Origin: Dokdonella sp.
GTDB lineage: Bacteria; Pseudomonadota; Gammaproteobacteria; Xanthomonadales; Rhodanobacteraceae
DNA length: 64,000 bases
Assembly: GCF_017744955.1 (NCBI RefSeq)
Contig: NZ_JAGIAG010000001.1
Location: 186,001-250,000 of the forward strand
Direction: 5' to 3'
Part shown: one piece after another, positions 1 to 9,342 of the stretch
How the letters are laid out: each line of letters begins with the position of its first letter
Position numbering within the stretch: the stretch's first letter is position 1
The notes under the pieces: model-generated
Databases searched by the model: none
Seen by the model: the letters and a program-made list of their open reading frames with translations, nothing else
What the model was told of the DNA's origin: nothing
Position numbers and translations under genes: made by a program

Positions 1-557
1 CCGCTCTGCTGGATGCGCTGGTTCTCCTGCGCCAGCGCGCCGCCGAGGCCGCCGGGGTTGAGGCCCTGGCGCTGGCTCATGCTGCCGAGCACGCTCATCA
101 CGATCGGCGCCAGGATCGCCAGCAGCTGGCCGGCGTTCTGCGTGCCCAGGCCACTGGCCTGGCCGAGGCCTTGCGTGGCCTGGTCCTGGCGATTGCCGAA
201 GATGCTGCCGAGAATCGCACCGGGGTCGATGCCGCCGGGCAATCCGCCGCCCGTGTTGGAGGCGCCGCCGCCGAGCATGCCGCCGAGGATCGAACCGCCG
301 CCGGCGTTGCCGGCACCGCCGAGCACGCTGCCGAGGATCGAGCCGATGTCGAGTCCGGAATGTGCCGTCGCCGCGGTGTGTACCGCGTCGGCGCCGCCGT
401 CGGTCGCGGCGTTGCGGGCGAGGCCGCCGACGACCAGCGGCACCGCCTGCTGGATCGCCGCCTGCGCCTGCGACGGGTCGATGCCCAGCTGCGCCGCGAT
501 CGCCTGAATGCTCGATGGGTCGAGACGGTCGAGGACTTGATTGGTCAGATTGCTCAT
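1..557 (-). CDS. DUF937 family protein (3' end outside window)
   Basis: Partial gene. It starts with ATG at 557, preceded by a GGAGG ribosome binding site about 7 bases upstream, and runs off the left edge after 185 codons. The protein begins MSNLTNQVLDRLDPSSIQAI and has no signal peptide. Residues 1-60 form a helical region ending in a VPLVVGGLARNA segment typical of DUF937 proteins (established family, function unknown). The middle, about residues 70-130, is Gly/Ser/Ala-rich with repeated GSILG/GGMLGG units. This is followed by a hydrophobic helix (LLAILAPIVMSVLGSMSQ). No catalytic residues are evident. DUF937 proteins are usually soluble and of unknown role, so no function is assigned. It is transcribed away from the HPt-receiver gene at 744, with which it shares a 186-bp divergent intergenic region. 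Confidence 0.75.
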   Translation of the reverse strand, partial: MSNLTNQVLDRLDPSSIQAIAAQLGIDPSQAQAAIQQAVPLVVGGLARNAATDGGADAVHTAATAHSGLDIGSILGSVLGGAGNAGGGSILGGMLGGGASNTGGGLPGGIDPGAILGSIFGNRQDQATQGLGQASGLGTQNAGQLLAILAPIVMSVLGSMSQRQGLNPGGLGGALAQENQRIQQS

Positions 558-743
558 GAAAGCCTCCGGGAAAGGGATGAGACGCGAACGCGCCGTGCAC
601 GATGCCATGGAAGCATGACGCCGGCGTGCGCGGGCGTAAAAGATCGTGAACCGCGCAGCGGTCGCGGCGCGCAAGTGCGATGCTTGCCCTGCTCGCCGTC
701 GCGACGTCCGACCCGCGACGACCGCCGCCCGACCCTGAAACCG

Positions 744-1505
744 ATGATCGATTCCAGCCAACGATTCGACGACCTGCGCGCCCGCTACGCCGGCTCGCTC
801 AAGCGCAAGCAGCAGGCGCTCGCGGTCGCCTGGCGCGAGCTTGCCGCCGCGCCCGGCGAAGACCATCTGCGGCGCGAGCTGCAATTGCAGATCCATCGCC
901 TGGCCGGCTCCGCGCTCGCCTACGGCTACGAGCGCATCGGCGAAAGCGCGCGCGCGGCCGACATCGTGCTGCACGACTGGGACGTCCAGGCGCCGTCGCT
1001 GCGCGGCGCGCCGCACGAATTGATCGACCGCCTCGACGCGCCCGTGCACACCCTGCTCGGCGACCTCGACGCGGCGATCCGCGACGAAGCGCAGCGCGCG
1101 CCGGCGGATTCGAACTTGCGCGTGCTGCTGATCGAGGACGATCCGGGCCAGGCCGTGCTGATCGGCGCCCAGCTCGAGGCGCGCGGCTGCGTCGTTCGCA
1201 TCGAACGCGGCACCGACGCGCTGTGGCAGGCGCTGGCGTTGTGGCCGTGCCATGCGGTCGTGCTCGACTATTGGCTGCGCGGCGAGACCGCCGCAGAAAT
1301 CGCCGCGATGCTGCGCCGCGAATCGCAGTTCGCGCACGTCGCGCTGGTCTGCTTCAGCATCGAACGAGACGAACAGGTGCTGCGCGCCGCGCTCGACGCC
1401 GGCTGCGACGCCGCCCTCGGCAAGGCCGAGGGGCCCGATCGCCTGCTCGCGGTGGTCCGCGAGTGCGTCGCGCGCCCTGACCGTTCCGGCAAGACGCTCG
1501 GCTGA
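744..1505 (+). CDS. HPt-receiver phosphorelay protein
   Basis: 253-residue cytoplasmic two-domain signalling protein. Residues about 1-115 look like a histidine phosphotransfer (HPt) domain, with the H-R-L-A-G-S motif placing the phospho-accepting His at residue 51. Residues about 125-245 are a receiver (REC) domain with the acidic pair in LLIEDD (131-133), phospho-acceptor Asp175 in VVLDYW, Ser205 and the conserved Lys227. There is no DNA-binding or enzymatic output domain, so it probably relays phosphate rather than acting as a transcription factor (inference). The ATG at 744 is chosen because the HPt fold begins just after it. The ribosome binding site is weak. The upstream in-frame codons are low-complexity Arg-rich translation and unlikely to be coding. 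No histidine kinase lies next to it, and the next gene downstream is convergent, so its partner must be encoded elsewhere. Confidence 0.8.
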   Translation: MIDSSQRFDDLRARYAGSLKRKQQALAVAWRELAAAPGEDHLRRELQLQIHRLAGSALAYGYERIGESARAADIVLHDWDVQAPSLRGAPHELIDRLDAPVHTLLGDLDAAIRDEAQRAPADSNLRVLLIEDDPGQAVLIGAQLEARGCVVRIERGTDALWQALALWPCHAVVLDYWLRGETAAEIAAMLRRESQFAHVALVCFSIERDEQVLRAALDAGCDAALGKAEGPDRLLAVVRECVARPDRSGKTLG

Positions 1506-1559
1506 ACCGCCGCGGTCGCATGCAGCGACCGCGGCTGCCTTCCTCGACGCCGCGGCCGC

Positions 1560-4500
1560 TCAGTTCGGCTCGGGCACGACGCGGCTGAACATCGGCTCGG
1601 CGGCGCCTTCGATGGTCACGCTCGAAATCGCCCAGTACGCCGACGATTCGACCCAGCTCCTCGATGCGAGCCCGATCCAGCGGAATTTCACCCGGTGTCC
1701 GGCGAGAGCGGTGCCGAAATCGAGCGTGTCGCTGCGCCAGCCGTTCGAGCGACCCTCGAACAGGTTCGGCCCGGAAGCGAGATACGCATCGACGGGCTGC
1801 CAGTCGCCGCCGTCGACGCCGACCTGCAGATAGCCGATGCCGGGCTCGCTCATCGAATCGCCCGGCGCGCGATCGAACAGGTAGTCGTGGCGCAGCGTGA
1901 TGCGCAGCGGATCGGCGGCGGAAACCAGGAACTCGCGCGGCTCGAGCGAAGCGTCGAAGGCGACGTGGCCGTCGTCGCGAATCACGTAGGCCGGCTCGCC
2001 GAGGTGTTCGGCGCGCCGCCACTGCAGGTCGCACGCCTGATAGCAGTAGCCAGGGAAGAAGGTTTCGCCGAAGCCGAGCGTCCAGTCGGCGGCGAATGCT
2101 TCTTCGACACCGGCGGCGCCGATCATGCTGTCGCGCACGAGATCGTAGTTGACGCGGAAGAGCGCATCGGCGCTCGCACGCGCGTCCGCGCGCTGGCGGT
2201 CGCGCACGAGGATGCCGAGCGGCAATTCGACGCCGCCCTGCGCGCTCGTCACCCGCACCTGGAGGCTCAGCGTCGCGGTCGCTCCCGGTGCCAGCGCGAT
2301 CTCGCCGCTCTGGCGGCCGCCCGGGAACTCGAAGTCGCGTCGCGCCGCGTCGACGCGCAGGCCGACGCGGCGCAGCGGCGAGAAGCCGTTGTTGCGCACG
2401 GTCACGTCGAGACGGCCCGATTCGCCACGATCGAGCACGCCGTCGCCGTCGCCGCCGGATACCTCGACGAGCGTGCTGCCGAGGATGCTGAGCGCGCGCT
2501 CGCGATCCTCGAAGCTCTCGACCACGTCGTTCAGAGTGACCGAGAAGCGATCCGGCGCGATCGCGCCGGCACCCATGCCGCGCTTGGCGAAGCCGGCGCG
2601 GCAGCGGCGGTAGTCGGCCTCGTTGTCGGCACGGATCGCGTACAGCATCGCGTCGCGCGCCTCGGTGTAGGTCGGGTCGGCCGGGAACAGCTTGAAGCCG
2701 GCGACGACGTCGCCGAGAAAGCGCCGGCGCGTCTGCTCGAAGCGCGCCGGCGGCTTGGCGACGAGGATGTTGCGCGCGCACTCCCACATCGCCGCCGACC
2801 ACACTTCGCCGGCGGTGTGCACTTCGGCGTTGGTCAGCGAACGGCTGAGCCAGTCGTAGGCCGGCGGCGAAGGCGGTACCGGCTGGTCGATGCCGATGTT
2901 CTTGAACGTCAGCGGGTTGACCGAGAAGTCCGGCGAGAACGGATAGCGCCGCACGCCGTGGTAGTAGCTGTTGTCCGGATTGCCGGGGGAGCCGGCCGGC
3001 GGCAGCGGGTCGTAGGCGACGTCGTAGTCGAGATTCGAATACGCGCCGCTTCCCGGATAGGCACCGGAGAACGGCGGCTTGCCCGGATAGATGTCGCGGT
3101 CCTGCGCGCGCAGATTGAGCATCTGCGCGACGAAGTCGCCGCTGCCCTCGCCGATGGCGCCCCACTGGCCGCCCCACACGGTCGGCGGCGGCGTCAGCCG
3201 GAACATCATCGCGTGCGTCCATTCATGCGCGAGCACGGCGAAGTCGAACGCGGCGGCGTCGCGGCGCGTCAGGCTGTAGTTGGAGATGCCCATCGAGATC
3301 AGCTCCGAGTCGCCCTCCGCCGCCAGTGCCGTGTACGGATGGGCGCCGCCGGACAACATCCACAACGGGTCGCCGCCGACGCCGCCGCGGCCGTAGTTGT
3401 CCTGCTGCAGGTTGCCCGACTCCTCGTCGAAGCCGAGATCGTAGAAGTAGTCGTGCAGCCAGTTGCCGGCGTAGAACAGCTGCACGGTCTTGGCGTTGAG
3501 CTGCGCCGAGCCCGACGGGATCGGCTGTCCGAGGTAGTCGGGCGGCGGACACTGCGTGAAGTCGTGCACGGAGTCGTTCGCGTCGTAGGCGTAGTCGAAC
3601 GTGCGCGGCCCGGTCAGCGGCGCGCGCAGATCGCCCTCGGCCGGATGGTAGCCGTCGCCGAGCGTGCCTTCGCCGGTGCAGTAGCCGTCGGCGTCGACCT
3701 GGTCGGCGTCGAAGTACGAATCGATGTTGTTGCCGACCGTCTCGGTCGCGCCGTCGGGCAGCCACGGGTCGCCGGTGCGGATGCCGGCGTTGCGCAGGCT
3801 GACCAGGTTCATCGGCGCCAGCGTGGTCGGCCGCCAGCCGTCGGCGACGCCGGTCGGATGCGGCGTGGTGAAGCCGTAGGGATCGCTGTAGGGCAGCCCT
3901 TGCGGCGTGGCGAAGACACGGTACGCGAACGGCTGGTGATCGCGGATCAGGTCGACGCTGGAGAGCACGCGGCCGTCGTCGGCCGCGACGATCACCGCAC
4001 GCGCGAGCGGGCGCGCGACGCCGGGCTGGCGGCCGTGGATTTCGACGTAGTAGGCCGCGGCGAGGCCGCTTTCCAGCGAATACCAGACCGGCTTGACGCG
4101 CGCCGCACGGCTCGGCACGAACGTCGGCGAGCGATCCAGCTCGAAGTAGCGGTACGGCGCCTTGTCGCGGATCACCTCGCGTAGCGCGCTCGCCGCGAGC
4201 AGCCCGTCGACGACGCCGGCGGCCGATTTCACGGCGCCGGCCTCGTCGCGCCGGAACGCCGCCCGGCTCGCCTTCGACACCGCCGCGGCAGGCGCGCTGC
4301 CGCCGGTGATCGCGCGGACGGCGAGGTCGCGGTCCATCAGCACGTTGACGCGTGCGCCGTAGACCTCGATGCCGTCGACCGATTGCGGGAACTGCGCGAC
4401 GTAGCCGCCTTGCGCGGTCGCGTGCACGCGCACGTCGCCGGCAGCCGAGGCGTCGAGCGCGAGCGACTTGGCGCCGGCGACGCCGTGTCGGCCCAGCGCC

Positions 4501-4754
4501 TGCCGTGCGGCGGCGACGATCGCCGCGCGATCGGCTGCCGGCGCGCTCTTCGATTCGCCGGTCGAATCGCCTGCCGGATCGGCGGGCGCGTTGTCGTCCG
4601 CGGCGCCGTCGTCGAGCCAGCCCGGCTGCGCTTGCAGTCGCAGCGGAGCGATCGCCGCCGACCGCTCCGCCGCGTACGCCGCGTCGGCACCGAGGACCAG
4701 CACGACCGCCAGCGCGAGAACGCGCCGCGGCAAACCCGTCTTTGCGAACTTCAT
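1560..4754 (-). CDS. Secreted M36 (fungalysin-like) metallopeptidase, copy 2
   Basis: 1064-residue secreted zinc metallopeptidase precursor. A signal peptide covers residues 1-28 (MKFAKTGLPRR, a hydrophobic stretch, then AYAAE). A fungalysin/thermolysin-type propeptide spans roughly 60-260 (VDGIEVYGARVNV). The M36 catalytic domain follows, with the family signature NWLHDYFYDLGFDE near 431, the zinc motif H-E-W-T-H near 510-514 and the third ligand Glu in GEGSGDF near 536. The last ~300 residues form beta-rich modules and carry no catalytic signature. The ATG at 4754 has an AGGAGA ribosome binding site. It lies 50 bp downstream of a close paralogue in the same orientation, so the two are probably co-transcribed. 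M36 enzymes degrade extracellular proteins; the substrate is not predictable. The C terminus (EPMFSRVVPEPN) lacks the GFD tag seen in other exoproteins here. Confidence 0.9.
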   Translation of the reverse strand: MKFAKTGLPRRVLALAVVLVLGADAAYAAERSAAIAPLRLQAQPGWLDDGAADDNAPADPAGDSTGESKSAPAADRAAIVAAARQALGRHGVAGAKSLALDASAAGDVRVHATAQGGYVAQFPQSVDGIEVYGARVNVLMDRDLAVRAITGGSAPAAAVSKASRAAFRRDEAGAVKSAAGVVDGLLAASALREVIRDKAPYRYFELDRSPTFVPSRAARVKPVWYSLESGLAAAYYVEIHGRQPGVARPLARAVIVAADDGRVLSSVDLIRDHQPFAYRVFATPQGLPYSDPYGFTTPHPTGVADGWRPTTLAPMNLVSLRNAGIRTGDPWLPDGATETVGNNIDSYFDADQVDADGYCTGEGTLGDGYHPAEGDLRAPLTGPRTFDYAYDANDSVHDFTQCPPPDYLGQPIPSGSAQLNAKTVQLFYAGNWLHDYFYDLGFDEESGNLQQDNYGRGGVGGDPLWMLSGGAHPYTALAAEGDSELISMGISNYSLTRRDAAAFDFAVLAHEWTHAMMFRLTPPPTVWGGQWGAIGEGSGDFVAQMLNLRAQDRDIYPGKPPFSGAYPGSGAYSNLDYDVAYDPLPPAGSPGNPDNSYYHGVRRYPFSPDFSVNPLTFKNIGIDQPVPPSPPAYDWLSRSLTNAEVHTAGEVWSAAMWECARNILVAKPPARFEQTRRRFLGDVVAGFKLFPADPTYTEARDAMLYAIRADNEADYRRCRAGFAKRGMGAGAIAPDRFSVTLNDVVESFEDRERALSILGSTLVEVSGGDGDGVLDRGESGRLDVTVRNNGFSPLRRVGLRVDAARRDFEFPGGRQSGEIALAPGATATLSLQVRVTSAQGGVELPLGILVRDRQRADARASADALFRVNYDLVRDSMIGAAGVEEAFAADWTLGFGETFFPGYCYQACDLQWRRAEHLGEPAYVIRDDGHVAFDASLEPREFLVSAADPLRITLRHDYLFDRAPGDSMSEPGIGYLQVGVDGGDWQPVDAYLASGPNLFEGRSNGWRSDTLDFGTALAGHRVKFRWIGLASRSWVESSAYWAISSVTIEGAAEPMFSRVVPEPN

Positions 4755-4804
4755 GGGCCCACTCTCCTGAGTTGCGGGGAAACGATCGTTTCGGCGGCCG
4801 GATG

Positions 4805-7800
4805 TCACTGCGCGACGACGCGACTGAACATCGGTTCGCTCGCGCCGTCGATGCGTATGCGCGCGATCGCCCAGAACGCCGACGACGGCGTCCAGCTGCG
4901 CGAGACGAATTCGGTCCAGCGGAATTTCACGCGATGCCCGGCCAACGCGGTACCGAAGTCCAGCGTGTCGTCGCGCCAGCCGTTCGAGCGGCCCTCGAAC
5001 GCGACCGGACCGGAAACCAGGTACGTGCCGACGTCTTCCCAGTCGCCACCGTCGATGCCGACCTGCAGGTAGCCGATGCCCTCGCCGTCGAGCATCGGGT
5101 CGCCCGGCGCGCGATCGAACAGGTAGTCGTGGCGCAACGCGATGCGCAGCGGGTCCGTCGTCGAGACGAGGAATTCGCGCCCTTCCAGCGTCGCGTCGAA
5201 GCCGATGTGTCCGTCGTCGCGGATCACGTAGGCCGGCTCGCCGAGATGCTCGCCACGCTGCCATTGCAGGTCGCAGCCGAACAGGCACCAGCCCGGCGGG
5301 TACGCCTCGCTGCTGCCGAGCGTCCAGTCGACGGCGAACGTGGGCGCGAAGGAGGCTTCGTCGACCACGCGATCGCGCACGAGATCGTAGTTGACGCGGA
5401 AGCGCGGCGCGGCGCTCGCCTGCGCGGCGGCGCGCTGGCGGTCGCGCGCGCTGATCGCCAGCGGCAGCTCGACGTCGCCGTGCCCGTTCGCCACCCGCAC
5501 GTCGATGCCCACCGTCGCGGTCGCTCCGGGCGCCAGTTCGATCTCGCCGCTCCGGCGCCCGCCGGGGAAGTCGAAATCCGCGCGCGCCGCGTCGACGCGC
5601 ACGCCGACTCGGCGCAGCGGCGAGAAGCCGCTGTTGCGCAGCGTGATCTCGACGCGGCCCGATTCGCCGCGATCGAGCACGCCGTCGCCGTCGCCGCCGG
5701 AGACCTCGACCAGGCGGGTGTCGAGGATGCTCAGCGCGTACTCGCGATCCTCGAAGCTTTCGATGGCGCCGTTCAGAGTGATCGAATAGCGCTCCGGTGA
5801 GACCGCGCCGGCGCCCAGGCCGCGCTTGGCGAAGCCGGCGCGGCAGCGGCGGTAGTCGGCCTCGTTGTCGGCGCGGATCGCGAACAACATCGCGTCGCGC
5901 GCCTCGGTGAAGGTGGTCTCGCCCGCAAGCAGCTTGAAGCCGGCGACGACGTCGCCGAGGAAGCGCCGGCGCGTCTGCTCGAAGCGCGCCGGCGGCTTGG
6001 CGGCGAGGACGTTGCGCGCGCATTCCCACATCGAAATCGCCCAGATTTCCCCGGCGGAGTGAGTCTCCGCGTTGAACAGGGAGCGGCCGAGCCAGTCGTT
6101 CGCATGCGGCGACGGCGGCAGCGGATGATCGAGGCTGACGTGCTTGAACGTCAGCGGATTGACCGCGAGGTCGGGCGAGAACGGGAACCGGCGCGTGCCG
6201 TAGTAGTAGGCGTTGTCCGCATAGCCGGGCGAGCCGGCCGGCGGCAGCGCGTCGTAGTCGACGTCGTAGTCGAGATTGGTGTAGGCGCCAGGAGGGTAGG
6301 CGCCGGAGAACGGCGGACGCCCGGGATACGCATTGCGATCCTGACCGCGCAGGACCAGCATCTGGCCGATGAAGTCGCCGCTGCCTTCGCCCAGCGCACC
6401 GGCCTGGCTGGTGTAGAGCCAGCTCTGCGACAGGCGCGCCATCATCGCGTGCGTCCACTCGTGGCCGATGATCGACAGATCGAACGCGGCGGTGTCGCGG
6501 CGCGACAGGCTGTAGCGCGAGTTGCCCATCGTGATCAGCGGCGACTCGCCCTCCAGTGAGGTCGCGGTGACCGGGTGCGCGCCGCCGGTCACCAGCAGCA
6601 GCGGATCGCCGCCGACGCCGCCGCGGCCGTAGTTGTCCTGCTGCATGTTGCCGGCTTCTTCGTCGAAGCCGAGGTCGTAGAAGTAGTCGTGCAGCCAGTT
6701 GCCGATGTAGAAGAACTGCACCGCCTTCGCCTGCAGTTGCGCCGAGGCGGGCGGTATCGGCTGCGCCACGTAGTCCGGCGGCGGACACTGCACGAAGTCG
6801 TGCAGCGAGTCGTCGGCGTCGTAGGCGTAGTCGAACGTGCGCGGACCGGTCAGCGTCGCGCGCAGGTCGCCTTTCGTCGGGTCGTAGAGACTGTAGAGAC
6901 CCATGCCGTTGCAGCGGCCGTCGTCGTCGACCAGGTCGGCGCCGAAGAAGGCGTCGACGTTGTTGCCGACCGTTTCCGTCGCGTCGTCCGGCAGCCACGG
7001 ATCGCCGGTGCTGATGCCGGCGTCGGTCAGGCTGACCAGGTTCATCGGCGCCGGCACGGTCGGACGCCAGCCGTCCGGCACGCCGGTCGGATGCGGCGTG
7101 GTGAAGCCGTACGGATCGTTGTACGGCCGCCCTTGCGGCGTGGCGAAGACGCGATAGGCGAACGGTGCGTGATCGCGCACCAGATCGACGTCGGCAAGCA
7201 CGCGGCCGTCGTCGGCCGAGACGATCACCGCGCGCGCGACCGGCCGCGTCTCGCCGGGGCGGCTGCCGTGGAATTCGGCGGAGTAGGCAGGCAGCAGACC
7301 ACTCGCGGCCGGATACCAGATCGGCTTGATGCGTGCGGCGCGGCCAGGCGCGAAGGTCGGCGAGCGATCCAGTTCGAAGTAGCGATACGGCGCCTTGTCC
7401 TTGATTACCTCGCGCAGCGCGCTCGCCGCGAGCAGGCCGTCGACCGCGCCGGCGGCCGACTTCAGCGCGCTGGCGGCGTCGCGGCGGAAGCCGCCGCTTT
7501 CGATCGGCGAAGTGGCGACGCCGCCGGTGATCGCGCGGACGGCGAGCGAGCGATCGAGCAGCACGTTGACGCGCGCGCCGTAGACTTCGACGCCGTCGAC
7601 CGACTGCGGGAACTGCACGATGTAGGGGCCTTGCGCGGTGGCGTGGACGCGCACCGCGGCGTCGCCGAAGTCACCGGACATCGCTTTCGCGGCCGCGTGG
7701 CCGCGCTGTCCGAGCGCCCGCCGTGCGCTCTCGACGATCGCCGCGCGATCGGCTTTCGACGAGGCCTTGGCCTCGCCGGCGGCGTCGGCGGCGTCGGCGG

Positions 7801-7978
7801 GCGCGGCGATCTGGCCGTCGGCGGCGCCGTCGTCCAGCCAGCCGGGCTGGGAGTCGAGCCGCAGCGGCTCGGTGGTTCGTCCGGCACGTTCCGCGGCGTC
7901 CGCGGTTCCCGCACCGAGGATGATCAGTACCGCCAACGCCAATGCCTTCCGCGACGACGTCACGTTTGCGACCTTCAT
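4805..7978 (-). CDS. Secreted M36 (fungalysin-like) metallopeptidase, copy 1
   Basis: 1057-residue paralogue of the downstream gene, apparently the first gene of a two-gene operon. It has a signal peptide (residues 1-29, MKVANVTSSRKALALAVLII then GTADAAE), an FTP-like propeptide (VDGVEVYGARVNV near 128), the M36 motif NWLHDYFYDLGFDE near 427, the zinc-binding H-E-W-T-H near 506-510 and the downstream GEGSGDF Glu. The C-terminal ~300 residues are beta-rich and closely match the second copy, ending EPMFSRVVAQ. The two proteins are collinear along their whole length, so this is a tandem duplication. Divergence is highest in the linker after the signal peptide and in the ~15 residues after the HEWTH helix, near the active site, which could alter specificity (inference). 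It is divergent from arginase across a 296-bp gap. Confidence 0.9.
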   Translation of the reverse strand: MKVANVTSSRKALALAVLIILGAGTADAAERAGRTTEPLRLDSQPGWLDDGAADGQIAAPADAADAAGEAKASSKADRAAIVESARRALGQRGHAAAKAMSGDFGDAAVRVHATAQGPYIVQFPQSVDGVEVYGARVNVLLDRSLAVRAITGGVATSPIESGGFRRDAASALKSAAGAVDGLLAASALREVIKDKAPYRYFELDRSPTFAPGRAARIKPIWYPAASGLLPAYSAEFHGSRPGETRPVARAVIVSADDGRVLADVDLVRDHAPFAYRVFATPQGRPYNDPYGFTTPHPTGVPDGWRPTVPAPMNLVSLTDAGISTGDPWLPDDATETVGNNVDAFFGADLVDDDGRCNGMGLYSLYDPTKGDLRATLTGPRTFDYAYDADDSLHDFVQCPPPDYVAQPIPPASAQLQAKAVQFFYIGNWLHDYFYDLGFDEEAGNMQQDNYGRGGVGGDPLLLVTGGAHPVTATSLEGESPLITMGNSRYSLSRRDTAAFDLSIIGHEWTHAMMARLSQSWLYTSQAGALGEGSGDFIGQMLVLRGQDRNAYPGRPPFSGAYPPGAYTNLDYDVDYDALPPAGSPGYADNAYYYGTRRFPFSPDLAVNPLTFKHVSLDHPLPPSPHANDWLGRSLFNAETHSAGEIWAISMWECARNVLAAKPPARFEQTRRRFLGDVVAGFKLLAGETTFTEARDAMLFAIRADNEADYRRCRAGFAKRGLGAGAVSPERYSITLNGAIESFEDREYALSILDTRLVEVSGGDGDGVLDRGESGRVEITLRNSGFSPLRRVGVRVDAARADFDFPGGRRSGEIELAPGATATVGIDVRVANGHGDVELPLAISARDRQRAAAQASAAPRFRVNYDLVRDRVVDEASFAPTFAVDWTLGSSEAYPPGWCLFGCDLQWQRGEHLGEPAYVIRDDGHIGFDATLEGREFLVSTTDPLRIALRHDYLFDRAPGDPMLDGEGIGYLQVGIDGGDWEDVGTYLVSGPVAFEGRSNGWRDDTLDFGTALAGHRVKFRWTEFVSRSWTPSSAFWAIARIRIDGASEPMFSRVVAQ

Positions 7979-8274
7979 GCGCTGCCCCTTTTCTACGAGA
8001 CGAACTGCGATCCGGACGAGACGGCCGCCTCATCCGGCGATTGTCGTACGTAGCGGATCGTAGTCGCGCTCGGCGCTCCATTCCCGCTGCACCGCCGCAA
8101 CGGGCACGACGGAACCGGGATCACGCCGTCGTCGAAGCGGATTCGGAGCGTGACGCCGGGCACGCGGGCGAAGCGTGACGCGATGCCCGAATTCGTCGAT
8201 CATGCGCGCTCGCGCATCGTCGGAACCGCTCCCGACGAGTCGCGATCCACGTCCCGGCCCGACTTTCCATCGCC
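7979..8274. other. Divergent intergenic region, no gene seen
   Basis: This 296-bp gap between the M36 operon and arginase should hold both promoters. I see no convincing sigma-70 pair and no coding signal. Confidence 0.4.
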
Positions 8275-9195
8275 ATGCACAGCTATCCCCCGATTTCATT
8301 GATCGGCGCGCCGACCGACATCGGCGCCGGCCACCGCGGCGCCGTGATGGGCCCGGAGGCCTTGCGCGTCGCCGGGCTGGCCGACGCGCTGCGCGCGCGC
8401 GGACTGGAGGTGACCGACCGCGGCAATCTCCCCGGCCCGGCCAATCCGTGGCAGCCGCCCGAGCAGGGTTACCGGCACCTTGCCGAAGTCGTCGCCTGGA
8501 ATCGCGCGGTGGCGCAGGCGGTCGGCGGCGAACTCGACGGCGGCCGGCTGCCGATCCTGCTCGGCGGCGACCACTGCCTGGCGATCGGCTCGATCGGCGC
8601 GGTCGCGCGCCACTGCCGCGAACGCGGCAAGACCCTGCGCGTGCTCTGGCTCGACGCGCACGCCGACTTCAACACCTCGACCATCACGCCGTCCGGCAAC
8701 GTGCACGGCATGCCGGTCGCCTGCCTGTGCGGCTACGGCCCGCGCGAGCTGACCGAACTCGCCGGCGCCGCGCCGATGCTCGCCACCGACGCGATCCGCC
8801 AGATCGGCATCCGCTCGGTCGATCCCGGCGAGAAACGGCTGGTGCGCGAAGCCAATCTCGACATCTACGACATGCGCTACATCGACGAGATCGGCATGAT
8901 GCGCGTGATGGCCGAAGCGCTCGAAGGGCTCGACGCGAACACCCATCTGCACGTCAGCTTCGACGTCGACTTCCTCGACCCGTCGATCGCCCCCGGCGTC
9001 GGCACGACCATCCCGGGCGGGCCGAACTACCGCGAAGCGCAGCTGTGCATGGAGATGATCGCCGACACCGGCCGCATGGGCTCGCTCGACATCGTCGAAC
9101 TCAATCCCGCGCTCGACGTGCGTAACCAGACCGCGCTGCTCGCCGTCGACCTGGTGGAGAGCCTGTTCGGCAAGTCGACGCTGATGCGCGACTGA
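8275..9195 (+). CDS. rocF: Arginase
   Basis: 306-residue cytoplasmic manganese enzyme of the ureohydrolase family, hydrolysing L-arginine to L-ornithine and urea (EC 3.5.3.1). All metal-binding motifs are visible: GGDH with His100, LDAHADFN with Asp127, His129 and Asp131, and SFDVDFLDPS with Asp230 and Asp232. The SFDVDFLDPSIAPGVGT signature and the DFNT segment after the second motif favour arginase over agmatinase or formiminoglutamase. The ATG at 8275 gives the normal N terminus for the family (MHSYPPISLIGAPTDIGAG). The gene stands alone, divergent from the M36 operon and convergent with the metzincin gene downstream, with a hairpin repeat after its stop codon. No arginine transporter or ornithine aminotransferase lies alongside, so it probably serves general arginine catabolism (inference). 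Confidence 0.93.
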   Translation: MHSYPPISLIGAPTDIGAGHRGAVMGPEALRVAGLADALRARGLEVTDRGNLPGPANPWQPPEQGYRHLAEVVAWNRAVAQAVGGELDGGRLPILLGGDHCLAIGSIGAVARHCRERGKTLRVLWLDAHADFNTSTITPSGNVHGMPVACLCGYGPRELTELAGAAPMLATDAIRQIGIRSVDPGEKRLVREANLDIYDMRYIDEIGMMRVMAEALEGLDANTHLHVSFDVDFLDPSIAPGVGTTIPGGPNYREAQLCMEMIADTGRMGSLDIVELNPALDVRNQTALLAVDLVESLFGKSTLMRD

Positions 9196-9217
9196 GCGGG
9201 CGGTATCTCCGAAACGT

Positions 9218-9245
9218 CGTCATTCCCGCGAAGGCTGGAATGACG
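9218..9245. repeat. Hairpin repeat, GTCATTCC family, likely terminator
   Basis: Inverted repeat with 9-bp arms CGTCATTCC (9218-9226) and GGAATGACG (9237-9245), followed by a short T run (CGTTTTCC). It sits between the convergent arginase and metzincin genes. The core CCCGCGAA recurs at 27406, 42367 and 51608. It may terminate transcription in both directions. Confidence 0.6.
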
Positions 9246-9342
9246 ATGTCCGTTTTCCCCGAATCCTGGCTCGGCTGCCATCCGGCTGCCCGAAGGCGCT
9301 TCGCGAACACGGCCCCGCCGGTCCGATCGCGCCTTGCCGGGC

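Noticed and set aside
1560-6998. A single 1812-codon frame joining both M36 genes
   Set aside because: The copy-2 gene has its own ATG, ribosome binding site and signal peptide at 4754; the upstream part of the frame is a shadow of copy 1, which is coded in another frame.
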